From: Zygnema cylindricum
Lineage: Eukaryota; Streptophyta; Zygnematophyceae; Zygnematales; Zygnemataceae
Length of the DNA: 64,000 bases
Direction of reading: 5' to 3'
Assembly: GCA_037447655.1 (NCBI GenBank)
Contig: JBBHKE010001354.1
Coordinates: 1-64,000 of the forward strand
Shown piece by piece: positions 11,770-24,612 of this stretch; the stretch's first letter is position 1; each line of letters opens with the position of its first letter. A program made the translations under genes and the position numbers. Under the pieces are notes generated by a model that saw only the letters and a program-made list of their open reading frames with translations, did no database searches and was not told the origin of the DNA.

Positions 11770-14700
11770 TCAAATAGTAGCAATCCCCTCAATAGAAGAT
11801 AGAGGCAAATCCACATCTTGAAGCCACGCATCGACATATTTCATTATTTCCTGTCGAACTTTATTTACCTCCGTCGGTTTTGAGCAGCGGCTGGGATCAC
11901 CTGCCCGAAAACAAAAACAAAGGAAAAAGCAAAAAGCAAAAAGCAAAAAAAAAAAGAAAAAGAAAAAGAAAAAAGAAGAAACATTGAGGATCATTTTTTT
12001 TTTTGGCTTTTTATATGAAAGTCAATAGATCCAAACATAACTACCAGAAGAAAGTTTAACAGATGCAAAAACAAAATAAAGCTCGACTGAAAAGTACCAC
12101 CATTTGGTAAAGCATGAAATGCATTTGCCACAGACAACCACTTTCTAATTGCAGAAAGAGACAAAAATGAAAAAAACAACTAGTAGTATTCGAGTTAACA
12201 TGTAAATTCAGGAAAGCATTTTCAGGTTACTATTTATGTTATTGTCAGCCAGCAAATCACCATACGGTTGAAAAAAAACCGATGTTTTTTTTAACAAAGT
12301 TTATTAAGGATGGGGAATGTCGCAAAACCTTTTCGTGCTACACATTGAGAAGTACAAATGTGACCCTCAGCAGTGTTTTTTTCCCAAATAAACATAGGCA
12401 TAGAAATAAAAACAGTAAATACCAGAGGGTTGGGGAGGCCATTGGGGACAGCCTCGAAATTCCGATCCATGTCCACAGTTGTGACATGTTATCACTCTCG
12501 ATGGTTCTGTAAGAAACACACAACAAATGTTAAAAAACATTTTACAGTTGTTTCCTTTAAAAAACCAAAAAATGTAAGTAAAAGTTAAACGCTGCTACCA
12601 GCGTTAAAATGCCAGCAAATATGCAAAACCCCAATTCCAACAGCATTTATGTATTTGCATAAGATTCCCAAACAGAAAAAAGAAATGTGTGCGTATTTCT
12701 TTCTTTTTTCTGTTTGGGAATCTTATGCAAATACATAAATGCTGTTGGAATTGGGGTTTTAAATTGTGTTGGAATTGTATATACATATAAAGATTCCCAA
12801 AAAGAAAGGAAAAATAAAAAAACAAAAAGTGACAAAAAGTCAAAAAGGTCATGTCACACATTTCAGCAACATGAATAATGTGAAAAACGAAAAATCCGTG
12901 CAGAAAGTGAACATATTTAATAATATAACGCTTAGTTTCATACGGATATAAAACATACCTCCGGGTGAAGAAGTTTGTTTAGAAGCGTGTCTCCAAGGAT
13001 CTTGTGAACCGTTCACAAAAAATATTCGGGAACCTGTTTACAATCGAATACATAAAAAAAAAAAGAACGAAAACAGGAAAAAAATCTGACATGTAATTAT
13101 AAAGACAAAATGCTTGCTGTACAGTATTAAAAAAAAATTGACATGAATAAATTTGTGTAAACTACATATAAAAAAAAGTAAGAAGATGATGTTTGTGAAC
13201 CACCCAAACTCCTGTTTCCATGACCTGTGGACCACACTAATTTATGTGAGGGTAAAAAATCACTACACTGACAAGGTGCAGTAAAGCCACATACGAAGTA
13301 ATAATAAGGGGAGAATTTAGAAAACAAACGAGAAGGGACGGGAAGGGACGGGAATGATATAGAAGGGCTTTGACTCGTAGTCCCTTCTCCGGAAATACGG
13401 GTAAAATTTTCATTTCAAGTTTAATTTTTGGACCAAATGTTCTAAATGAAGTATAGGTGTAAAACCCTAAACAACCGATAAAAAAACTAAAAAAAGGTAT
13501 TACAAACAATGTGCGATCCCACTTGCAGATATGTGCGATGAGGGAGAGAGGGAGGGGAAGGGGAAGGGGAAGGGGCAGGGGGACGGGGAAGGAGAGGGAG
13601 AGGGAGAGAGGGAGAGGGAGAGAGAGAGGGAGAGGGAGAATGAGAGACCACTGACCCCGTATTCGACGTCCTCCATAGAAAAGGTTGGTAGTTGCTGTGT
13701 CAGTAACTAATCCTTTCCCAAAAACATTTGCACAGAGATCTTGATAGTATCTGTCAACGCAAAAAAAGCCAAAACAGGAAAACAGAAGTACAGGAAAACA
13801 CTAAAAAAACAAGTTAAATAAGCAACCAGAGACATCAAATCAACACAAAAAATAAAATTTGCCTCAGTATATACATGACAATTTTCAAACCTGCATATAC
13901 TTCTGGTTTACCGTTTGATCTTTTCGAAAAAGAGATAAAAAACAGAAAAGCAAAATATTTTAAACCGATGTCGATTACTGTAAGTAGATTTGATTTTTTC
14001 CATAACAAGTACAGATTGTTAAGAGTAAGAGGATACGGTGACCACCCAAATCATCCACACTATTTAGTAAGCATAAATCCAAAAGTAGATGTAGTCCACA
14101 CACACACATGTTTTTTATTAAAACAGATTCCACATTATTTCTGAAAACCAAAGACCGACTGACTCAGGAAGTGTACATGACGAGTCGAATCTTCTCACTT
14201 CAAGTTGACTTTCGTTGACCGAATATTGTCCTTTAGTGGAGCTGTCTGAAAATACGCCACTTCAGAACAACACTGAAACCACCAAGCTCGACTCACTGCA
14301 AAAAGTCAAAACCCCGAAACCCCAAAATCCCAAAAACTATGATTGTATATCCACTCTAATTCCGGTGTAAAACTAGCAACGGCATAAACAGAAGGTCAAG
14401 TACAGCCGTATTTAAATAGTGTTACCTTACCTGCATTTGGTCCCTTTGAAGAAACGTCCAAAAGGGAACTCTGGTCGTAATCAGACGCCAAACTCCCAAA
14501 GTGACCGTAAAAAAACGATTGGACGTACTCTACATAGGTTGTCTGTATTTAAAGTTTTTCAAGCAATCACAAAGAAAAAGAAACAGAAAAAGAAAGTGTT
14601 TAGCATAAATGACTAATTGTAGAAAAAGAAAAAGTAAAGGAAAAAGAAGTGTTTAACATAAATGACTATTTGTAAAAACGGCGGGATAATATCGACAAAT

Positions 14701-17700
14701 TACGGTCTTAAACAAAAAAAAAAGGAATTTTGAAGCTGGAGTTGTTGCAACGGAGCTTTATAGGATGGAATCAGAGGTCAAATGGGTAGTGAAAGAAAAA
14801 GACTAGATATTCCAAAATCAGGGACTCTACCACGGGTCAGCTAAGAAAAAGAAAGAAGACACTCTCCCTCTCTCCCCTCTCTCTATTCCCCCCTCTCTCC
14901 CTCTCTCTCCCTCCCTCTCTCTCTCACTCTCTTCTCTCTTTCTCAAACTCTCTCTCTCTCTCTCGCTCTCTCTCTCCCTCCCTCTCTCCCTCTCCCCCTC
15001 TCTCTAAAAAAAACGAGCAAACAAAACCGACAGATTTCTTTTCCAAGGTTTACAAAATTGCTCAACAAGGAAAAAATACAACTTGAGCATAACAACAAAA
15101 GCTTACGGGTGTTTTTAAAACGATTTTTAAAACAGCAAATTAAAATACAAATTAAATAGTAAACGGCAAGACAGGCAAAAAATAAGAAAAACTATTCACC
15201 AGAACATCTCCTCCTTTAATAGAACCGACCAACGGAAGACAGAGAACATCCGGGCTCCCGTACTGAAACTGTAACGGAACAGAATACACACAAGTAAATA
15301 CCAGCATCTCCATTTTCATTATGTTAGTAAGAAACTCAGAAACAGCAAAACAGCAGCAGCAGATAGTCGAACGTACTACAATATATATAATTGACCCAAA
15401 TATAAAAATAAGCTCTGGTACTCAAAAACGTTGCAGTCTATGCAAGCAAGATACAGAAGTAAAAGTACATCGTGAGTTCAGAAGTAATAAAGTACATTGT
15501 AAGTTCAGATGTACAAAAGTACATGGTAAGTTCAGAAGTAATAAAGTACATAGTAAGTTCAGAAGTAATGAAGTACATTGTAAGTTCAGAAGTACAGAAG
15601 TACATGGTAAGTTTAGACGTACGGAATACACAGAAAAACTAAATAGAGTTGTTCTTTTGTCAGAATGATGCCGATGCAGTAGCAAGAATTAAAGTGCGTA
15701 ATGAGACTCCCCTTTAAATGATACAGCCCAGACAAGAAGTTGTGATTATTTTGTGAAATTTGATACTATAGGCATCATTAATAAATAATACAAACAAGTA
15801 TATCGTACACTTCCTGACAAGTTATCTGGACTACATTGATTGGCACGAGCTGATTTTAAACATCTATAAAAATAAATGGGAGGAAAACAAATATGAAATA
15901 AAATGGAAATAATGGAAAAGTGGAATGGGTTCCTCGTGTTTTTCAAGAAAAAGATGTGTGGTTTCATTAAAGTGGACGTATGCCCTTTTTATGACATTTT
16001 TTTGTGTTCTTTGAATAGTGTGGCATATGAATCCAACATTTGAACCAGAAAATATCATCCTTCAGAAATTTTTGGACCTCTCCCTCTCCCTATCCCTCTA
16101 ACCCTCTCTCCCTCCCTCTCCCTCTCCCTCTAGACCTTTCTCCCTCCCTCTCCCTCTCTTTGTCCCTCTCCCTCTCCTTCACATATTTTTTAGTACATTG
16201 ATCATTTCCAGTCTTAATTGTTCCTTCTTAATATAGCCTTCATTTGTCTTTTCTTTAATTTTTTTAAGCTTGTGATGAACCTTATACTTCAATCTGTTGT
16301 GATTTTCTTTTTGTTGCAATAAAAAAACTCGTAAATTGAAACTAGTTTATTAATATCCATTCTAATAAACTTTAACTTAACATTAATTCATCGAAATTTT
16401 TTGGACTGTTAACGTCAGTTGGTACTCTTTTCAGAAGAATGCATTGGTATTATCTGACTTAATTTAATTCAATAGCAATTCTTCAAAAGTTAATGGACTT
16501 AATGGACTTAAATGTCCGTCGGCTTCGATTCAATAGAATGCATTAAAATTATTTGACTTTAATTCAGTGGGATTCACTAGAATAAGCCGGGATTCATAAT
16601 TTATAATTCACAATTCATAAAAATCAACCATAACTTAAACCAACCTTGTTATTTTCCACCAGTTCAGTACACTTAAAATAATCGACTCTAACTTAAATGC
16701 ACTTGGGTTCATTAGCTACACTACCCATCGCTATTAGCTTAGCATTTTTTGGGCACTCAAAAGTATTTTTTCTCATCACAAAGTATACGATTTTAAATCT
16801 TGACGTCAGGATCGAAAGGTGAGACTGTTACCTTTCAATTGCTCCCTTTAAAAAAAAATCCACAATAAAGTTTAAGACATTTTAGTGCCCAAAAAATGTG
16901 TACCACTAATAGCGATGAGCACCGTACCCTCTCTCAACTTCAAATCATTAAACTTCAAATCATTGAACTTCACTGCAGTGGATTGTAATATGATCATTTT
17001 TTTAAGAAAAAATTGCAGAAAACAAACCGCAAAAGCAGCTGCGTCGGCCAAAAGAAATAGGAAGTCGCCGTCCACTTCAAGCTGCAACTCCCACCCTTAA
17101 AATCTATTTTACAAGAAGGAAATATAATATAGTTTTTTTCTTTTGACATACATATGTTTATGTGAAGCTTTGCGCGACAATTTGAAAATAGCTGTCATTT
17201 TCAAAGAAAGAAAGAAAGAAAACAGACAACGATAAAAATAAGTGATGTAATATTGGAAAAGAAGTAAAAACTGCATCTTACAGAGGTTCCTGAATCTCAT
17301 TTTTTTCTGAAATTAAAACATAAAACATAGGGAACCGAGTTGAAATACACCACTTTTTTTGTGTTGATAGAGCCTAACATTGTGTAAGATGAAAAGAGAA
17401 GAAAATGGAGTAGAGAAATACCAATTCTGCGTTGAATAGAGCCTTAACTGCAGTTTTATTTCTTCTCATTTCCTGCTCCACAATGGCATTCACTTCCCTC
17501 AGAGCTGCTGCACATTCTGGACCTGCAGAAGCCGCCACCTGGCAAAAGAAAACCACCAAACAGGAAAAAACAAGGATAAGGGGGAGACAATATATATAAT
17601 CATTATTCAACAGGGAGAGACAAAAGAAAGCTCACAAAACAACCTACTGCAAATATTGACGCAAATATTATTCACGTCAGTATTGCTCACTCAACTTTTC

Positions 17701-20700
17701 TGAAACAAAACAATCCAAAACCCTAAAATACGGTTGTCGTTTTAACCTTCAAACAAATCGAACTTTCTCACCGGTTTCATTTAGCTGTGGACTTAATGGG
17801 CAAAGGATCCCAACTTACCTGTTGGTCAAAGGCACTATAGTCCAAAACAGCTTCCACTACTGCAGAACTTGCCAAACTGCCAAGTGTTAAGTGTGGAAAT
17901 TTCAGTCGAAACCAAGCACTTAAAGCACCTGGATAAGATACTCCAATAACAATCCATGGATTGTCGACACCTGTCATGGAGCGATTGAACCTACGGTTGA
18001 TATTTTCCTGCAGTTGAAACAGGTAGGTTTCAAGAAAAAAAAAAGGAATTTAGTGTGGAATAATCGGATTTTGACGATCAACTATTGAATGGGTTTCTGA
18101 AAAAAATCAGAGTTAGGATATTTGTCAATAGAAAAGAAGGGTCAGTGTATACCATCCGTTACATGAGGTAGTGTGTGGGCACCGTTAGAAAATGCCAGAA
18201 AACATGTAATAAAATCCAGTCAAATTTGTGGTACTGAGCAGGGGCTAATTATTATTTGAACATACTGTCATATGTGAAAGGACAGCATAATCACACTGTA
18301 GTCCTTTCCATATTCATAGTACTATAGCTGTTCTAAGGGCTATCTAGCTGTTTTAACGGGCTCTCTATCTGTTTTAACAGGCTATTTAGCTGTTTCAAAG
18401 GGCTACTCAAAAAACGATGTCGATTCAACATAATCATTGACGATACTTAGGTTCCACAATGAATAATGATTATGAGATAAGAACAAGCTAAGAAAACTGA
18501 AACTAAAGATTGTATACTCGTATGATGAAGACGTAGGCTCCATAGTCATGCAGACAGAAACAATGGAGCGAGTAAAGGAACCTACAAAGTGACCATAATT
18601 GATGTGGACTAACAATGTCAAACTGCTTATAAAAATGCTGAAAATATCCACCCTGGTCATGGGAGACTGCGAAACAGATTCACCTGATAGAAGTTTCGAA
18701 ACGTTGCGAGGTCAAAAACTGCCTGTTTAGATGACAAATACGCCAAATTTTCTGTCGAAAGTTCTTCAAATGGTTGACTTTCCCCATAATAACGGTGCTC
18801 CAAAGTAACAAGAGCAGCTCCAAAATGCTGTGCTAAGACCTGTGAATGTTACCAACTATGCAATGAATTTTAGCAAAAAGTGTAAACAAATGAGAGAAGG
18901 AAAAGGCTACACTGCAGTTGAAAAAAAAAACGGGGGAGTTGGGATAAGAAGAGTGCATTGGGATAATTATTTAGTAGGTATGATTGAGAAATTTTGAAAT
19001 AAATGGAGTAAAAATGGTACATTAGAAATCAAAGGAGGCAGTGAGTAATATCAACTCCAAAAGATGTCCTTTCTTTTCTTTCAGTGTGTATCGTTGAGAA
19101 CGGGAATAGTCGAAGGTTTATATTAATTTGTCATACTTTCAAGAGAACAAAGAAAGCGTGCGTATCAATATTAATTTGTCACACTTTTAAGAGAACACGC
19201 ACTTTCATTTTGAAAAAGAAGATAGGGTGTTCACCAATCGGTAGTCATCTCCGACTCCACCACACACATATTCTCCACACACCAATAGAAAAACAGGTCC
19301 ATCTGGGGATCGCCAATAGTCGAGAAATTCAAAATACCTCTGAAAGAATGTGCGATTATCCTGTAACCAAACACAACAATAGTAAGTCTTTGAAGTCCCT
19401 TGGGACTTAAAGAAGAATACCATAATATCATTTCATGAAACAGCTAAAATTGTCAGACAATGCATATGAACAATCACAAATATTTACCAAAACTGCGACG
19501 GCAACATGTCTTTCAGATGAGGACTTTGACAAAACGAAAAATAACTTCATTTCTAAAAACCTCGGTCATTAATTCATGAGAATGGCCGTTCAAATGAACT
19601 ATATAAACAAAAAAAACCAATTGTAAACAAAAAACATAAGTCTCTGCAGGTCATTGTTATCATTCCAATTTTTACGGCTTGGAGATTGGTTGGTAGAGAC
19701 CACCAATAGTTTTGTAGAGGCAGGAAAAAGGATTCATGTGGACTCCGGTAGTCGAAACAAATTTATGGTGCTAATCACAATGACCCATGCTATCTATATC
19801 TGGGAGTCAAAATGGAATTTGCTGATTATCGCGTGATACAAATACTTGTTACCACTAGCAATTACAACTTACAAAAAAAATATTGTTTCAAGGAATATTT
19901 CAACGTCTTTTCTGGTAGACATAACATTCTTATATATTTTATTCTAAACATGGCATTCTTACTTTTCCCAGACGAGAAAGACAAAGCCGAAGGATTGAAT
20001 TGACATTTTATTATTGATTCCTAAGAGAAAACTTGAGAGTATAACACAATTGCACTCCAATCTACTACCTAAATATTTAACCATTACAATTACGGAAAAA
20101 ACTCTAAAACAGCTTTGCCCAATTTTTTGCACAGCTGTTTCTAGCAAACTACAACGCGAACCGTTACCAGCGTTAATGACACTAATTCGGTGCCGTTTCT
20201 TTTTCCCCTCTGATCACAAAACAGCGTTAATAATTCTAATTGTTTTTTCTTAACGCTAATTCTTTAAATGGTTCAAAAACATCCGAGTCATTCAACCCAA
20301 AAAGAATTAATAACACTAATAAAAACCCTACGCTAATGATTTCTTTACTCTAATGACAATTGCCGCTGTACTCTCAATTGTGACTTGACCTGAGCATTAC
20401 ATCAGCAATTCAACATCCGTAGGAAAAACTCTCAATATGGGTACATGTAATACTCAGCTGCATAATTCAAGCCAATGCCATAAAAATGAAGCCGTAGAAG
20501 TAGTACTATTATTTCTAACCATAATCATTTTGTAAGTTCATTTACGTTTGCAGAACAAAACAATGTTCAAAACTTTAAACAAGGAAAAATCTGAGTGGAT
20601 AAACCGTATCTCACTTTGACTACATATACACTTGAGTAGACGAACCACTTTCAGATCCACACTAAATTTCCACACGCATACTAACGACTTCGAATTCAAC

Positions 20701-21070
20701 GACTTCATATCTATCATGAAATTTAACTCTGATGCTTGATAAGAATCCAAATTATTTATCTCGTTGCTTGTGTTTTTCCACACAACAATGTCATCCAGAA
20801 TACTTCAAAAAACACAAAAAGCTGGTAACGTAAATGGCGGATAATTAAAAACATTCTTACCAAAGGGTTGAAGTGGTCAAGTGTTTGGTCGTAAAAGCTT
20901 ATGTTTTGCTGTATTCCAAGATGATCCTTGACCTGATCCTTCACTGCCACGTCAGCAATTCGAGCTTGCAGCCTTGATTGCAAGATGCCCTCCATAGATG
21001 ACGTGGCAAGGGACGCCATAGTTGCCAGAAGCAGCCATGTGACGCGTGGAAATTTTACCAGAAACATCAT
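11770..21070 (-). CDS. EDA2: S28 serine carboxypeptidase (EDA2-like / lysosomal Pro-X type)
   Basis: Coding exons, in transcript order: 21070-20861, 19360-19235, 18839-18684, 18007-17819, 17538-17422, 17081-17028, 15262-15200, 14542-14431, 14295-14199, 13750-13656, 13033-12959, 12506-12423, 11900-11770. All introns are GT-AG, phases agree, and the total is 502 codons, the usual S28 length. The start at 21070 was chosen because it gives a signal peptide (hydrophobic WLLLATMASLATSS); an in-frame ATG near 21317 would add an unlikely 80 residues. S28 hallmarks are visible: FYDQTLDHFNP, HRYYGES, the nucleophile motif GVSYPGALS (Ser about 188; plants usually have GGSY), NGSQDPW (Asp about 418) and CHNCGHG (His about 444). 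The family removes residues after proline or acts as a related peptidase in vacuole or secretory compartments; the Arabidopsis relative is EDA2. Introns hold MITEs, microsatellites and a 61-bp hairpin. The last two exons also exist as a stray copy at 7688-8757. The exon 6/7 junction lacks about two residues found in relatives. Confidence 0.92.
12625..12760. repeat. Perfect inverted repeat, 61-bp arms, in an EDA2 intron
   Basis: Arms 12625-12685 and 12700-12760 are exact reverse complements over 61 bases, with a 14-base loop. The hairpin lies in the intron between exons 11 and 12 of the EDA2-like gene. A degenerate third copy of one arm follows at about 12768-12805. No target duplication is obvious. 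It could be a young MITE or a small-RNA precursor. Confidence 0.9.
13526..13645. repeat. GA/GGGA-rich low-complexity tract
   Basis: An imperfect purine tract of GGGA, GGGGAA and GAGA words in the intron between exons 10 and 11 of the EDA2-like gene (pyrimidine-rich in the transcript). Confidence 0.85.
14860..15007. repeat. CT-rich low-complexity tract
   Basis: An imperfect CTCTCC/CTCTCT tract in the intron between exons 7 and 8 of the EDA2-like gene. In the transcript this is a purine tract. Confidence 0.85.
15450..15632. repeat. 27-bp tandem repeat, about 6-7 units
   Basis: Units contain AAGTACAT and GTAAGTTCAGAAGTA and repeat every 26-28 bases. The array is in the 1.77-kb intron between exons 6 and 7 of the EDA2-like gene. 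It keeps a plus-strand frame open by periodicity, which is not evidence of a gene. Confidence 0.85.
16078..16182. repeat. CTCCCT-rich tract
   Basis: Imperfect CTCTCCCTC repeats inside the EDA2-like intron between exons 6 and 7. Confidence 0.8.
16719..16924. mobile_element. Small MITE in an EDA2 intron
   Basis: 206 bp with long imperfect inverted termini (CACTACCCATCGCTATTAG at the left; CTAATAGCGATGAGCACCG at the right) and an inner inverted pair TTTTTTGGGCAC/GTGCCCAAAAAA. TA flanks both ends (16717-16718, 16925-16926). It belongs to the same broad TA-target family. Confidence 0.7.
18325..18408. repeat. Short tandem repeat, four units of about 22 bp
   Basis: Units of the form 'tagctgttttaa.gggctat' repeat with small changes in the intron between exons 3 and 4 of the EDA2-like gene. 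Confidence 0.75.
20152..20368. mobile_element. Small MITE in EDA2 intron 1
   Basis: 217 bp bounded by TA (20150-20151, 20369-20370) with diverged family termini (CAACGCGAACCGTTAC at the left; AATTGCCGCTG at the right). The interior has the family's AATAACGCTAATT-like words. Confidence 0.6.
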
Positions 21071-22003
21071 ATTGCCACGGGGCATGCAGAGGTACGTGCA
21101 ATGATGCATATGGAGTGGAAGCCACGTGGCACTCTTGCAGCTGTCAGGTTCGACCGAGGACGAATTTCGCAAACCACGAGGAACAAATTCGAAGAACGAA
21201 GCGGATAAAGTTCGATCAATTTCATTGGCACCACGTACTGTGCCGTACAGGATGAAAGTCCCGAATTGCGGGATATCTGTACGGCACCGACAGTAAATTG
21301 AAATGCTGTTGACGTGCAAAATGGCTGCTGTCGTGGGCTACGTTTTCACCACCGACATTACCTCCCGCCAATAAGGGGGGTTTGACCGAACGCGATTGAC
21401 GTAAATGTACGGCACATGTACGACTGGCCTATAGCGCTTATTTGCACAGTATGAAATGAAACTGACGTATAATGACATGTTTTATGCATTATTGCTCCTC
21501 AGTCCTTCGGCCAAGGTATTTTTTACTCCGTACTGGTGACGTGTCAGACAATGAATGGATACGAGGCCAAAATGGGGTTCTGATTTACAAATCTATGATG
21601 AGAACTGGGACAGCGACATAGAACCAAAGAGTACGACAGTACGACTGATCATCTGATTGGCTGGCGCGTTTCCACTGCTATGTGAAAGCGATGCCACGAA
21701 GTCCGAAACCCAGGATATGCCAGAATAAATAAAACATATTTGCCGACACAAAATAAGCCTGAGACGGTCGACTATAGTACCGCTTCTGTTTTGTAAATCC
21801 ACAGGAACAGGCGTCCAGCAAAGGACGTATGCCACGTCATTGGTTGCTTATTGAAAAGGAAGGCTCTCTGCAACCTTGCTGCCCATCTCATAAAGCAGCA
21901 AACTCTACTTCTCCGTCTCTACAGCGTTTTGCCGCTTTTGCCATTCACTGTGAGGCCTACTTATTCTGAGCTGTTCGTGGAATCAACAACAAAGTTTGTC
22001 ATA
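21071..22003. promoter_or_regulatory. Shared head-to-head intergenic region
   Basis: The EDA2-like start (minus) and the DHD-SDH start (plus) are 933 bases apart, so both promoters and 5' UTRs must lie here. No clear TATA box can be assigned to either gene. Just upstream of the DHD-SDH ATG, frame 21851-22003 is open but has no ATG. Confidence 0.5.
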
Positions 22004-24523
22004 ATGACTACCGGCTCTCGAAATGACACTCTAGCATGTGCTGCGGTCACAGCAGACACTGTGGAAGGTATGGTTGCAGAAATGAAGCTTGCAAAGTCAG
22101 TAACAGCAGATTTGGTTGACTTAAGACTGGATCATCTCAAAGAATTTAATGGTGAAGCGGATCTGGTTCAGTTGCTGAACGAACGTCCTTTGCCCGCCAT
22201 AGTTTCATACAGGTATGCTAGTTTTCTTTTAATGGCTTAGATATGAATGGCTGGATCATTCCTGTTTTTTTTTCCCTGTATATATGCTTTGATATGTTGT
22301 TTAATCATTTGATTGTGTACTATCCTTGTTGAAGTTTTTTAAAAAGCGCATTAAATGGTGGAATTGTTGACTTCCTTCTCTTATCTTATCGTTTACTTTT
22401 TCTTACCGTTTTTTCTTATCGTGACGTTTTGCATAGGTTTTTGTGTCTCTGATCCAACATTTAAGTCTTTTACAATAAATTTTCTACTTTTAAATTAGTA
22501 TTCACATGTAATTGCTGTGGTCGGCGTTCCCTTTCCTTTACTTTTAATCACTCATTTTTTCCAATGGCTTACATAATGTGATATGGATTTCTGTGAATTC
22601 ATCCCTTTTGGCCGTGCTAAAGATTTCGTTCTTTGTAACATGCTTTGTCTTATTTCACTATTCGTTTTCTATTGTTGTGTTTCAGACCAAAATGGGAGGG
22701 TGGTCTGTATGAGGGAGATGAGTCTGCAAGAATCGCCATCTTGTACAAAGCTATGGAACTTGGCGCAGAATTTGTTGATGTGGAGCTTAAGGTAATTATT
22801 ATCTGCAAATTTGGACTGAAGATTCAGTTTGCTCTGGCTTTCTAGTAGCTGAAACAATTCAGTCAGATTCGTGTGTTTTTAGTTGAAAGCTGGGAAGCTA
22901 TGAATCTGACGGCTATAAAGCGAGCAAACTGTGACTTGCAAATTGGTATGAAGAATTCACAAAATGTTTGAAGGCAATCGAGAGACTAGCATCTTGCTTC
23001 TTTACTTTCGCAGCTGACCATGAAGAATGCCTAAAGATATTACTTTTAAACGTTTTGCTCTTGGTTGCTACTCCAAATTAAAAAAATTGAATTATAATAT
23101 CTGGACTCACTACATTGCCGCCGCATACAACGTCCTTATTGCCTCTCACTGTGTTTTTTTTGTGGCCTTATGGAATCAACTAATAGAAATTACCTTTATG
23201 CATTTATATTTGTCAGATTGCTCCCGAGTTCGTGAAAAATCAACCAAAGAGCCTTTCTGGTGAGCCGCTGCCTTGCCGTGTGATTGTGTCTTACCACAAT
23301 TTTGAGAAGACTCCTCCCTTGAAAGAGTTGGAGGGCATCGTGGACCAAATCAAGGATGCTGGAGCAAGTATTGTGAAGGTTGTGGTCACAGCGAATGACA
23401 TTTGTGATTGCAAGCCCATCTTTGAGCTTTTGGAGAACGCTAAAGTGAGTTTCCAGTATTGCTGGTTTATCTGTTTGTGACTTTCAGTTGTAACCAAACT
23501 CTTATTTTCTGTCTTATTTCTATCTATTGAAAAGGCTACTGGTCGTTGTTGGACAATTAACTTGCATTTTTGTGAAGGTGATCTTGCAAACACTTTTGCT
23601 TCGTATAATTTTTAGTATTTTTTAGTATTCTCTATTAAACTCGTTTGATCAGCTTTGTTTCTGAAACTGATTTGATGAGCTTAACTTTGGAATGTTTGTT
23701 TTTTTTGAAGTGCTTTAAGAAGATTCATTTATTTTTTGCCAATGATAGAGACTTCTTGTAAATAATAGTGTATTGAGTTTAAAACTTTTTTGTAGTAGTG
23801 AGTTTTTGTAAGGATTTTTTTTTCTTTCAACTGCCTTTTTATTGCATCATTTGGCATTGTACTCTGTAGAATTGTGGTGGTGTTATAACAGTTTCTCTTA
23901 GCATATTTAATGTAAGCAAGATCCATTGCCAATATTTGTGAATTGGAAGTATATTTAAGTATACAATGTTTATGTGTCTAGGACAAGAGTTTTTTGTGTG
24001 AGACTAGCTCATGAAAGTTTAAAAATTCCTAATTTTTTGTCGAGAATACCATTTATTTTGTCATTATTATTATTACGATTGCTTCTGAGGTTATACTAAT
24101 AAATCAGCTCTGTCTCGGTATGAATTGCAGACTCCAACTATAGCCTTTTCCCTCGGAATTCGAGGTGAGATTACTCGTGAGCTCGCTCCCAAATATGGAG
24201 CCTTCCTCACTTACGGAGGTTTAGCAGCCCACCATGAAGGTCATGGACCATGGGTTGCTCCCTCAATTCAGGAGCTTTTGGATGTTTACCTTCTGCGAAG
24301 AGTTGGGAAGGAGACGAAAGTGTTTGGGGTTTGTGCCAATCCCGTGGGGCACAGCAAGAGCCCTTTGCTTCTTAATGCTGCAATGATAGAGACGGGAGTG
24401 GATGGAGTCTATGTTCCCTTTCTTGTGGAGAAAGCGATAGCAACTTTCTTCGACACTTTTGATGACTTTGCTGGTTTCAGGTAAGGCTGGTCAACAAGCT
24501 CCAATATGGTGTTTTGACTGCAT

Positions 24524-24612
<89 letters not shown>

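Noticed and set aside
15321-15668. Repetitive open frame with VHCKFRS-type units
   Set aside because: A 27-bp tandem array keeps the frame open; it lies antisense in an EDA2 intron.
21071-21319. Upstream ATG adding 80 residues to the EDA2-like protein
   Set aside because: It would bury the signal peptide inside the protein; the start at 21070 fits S28 proteins.
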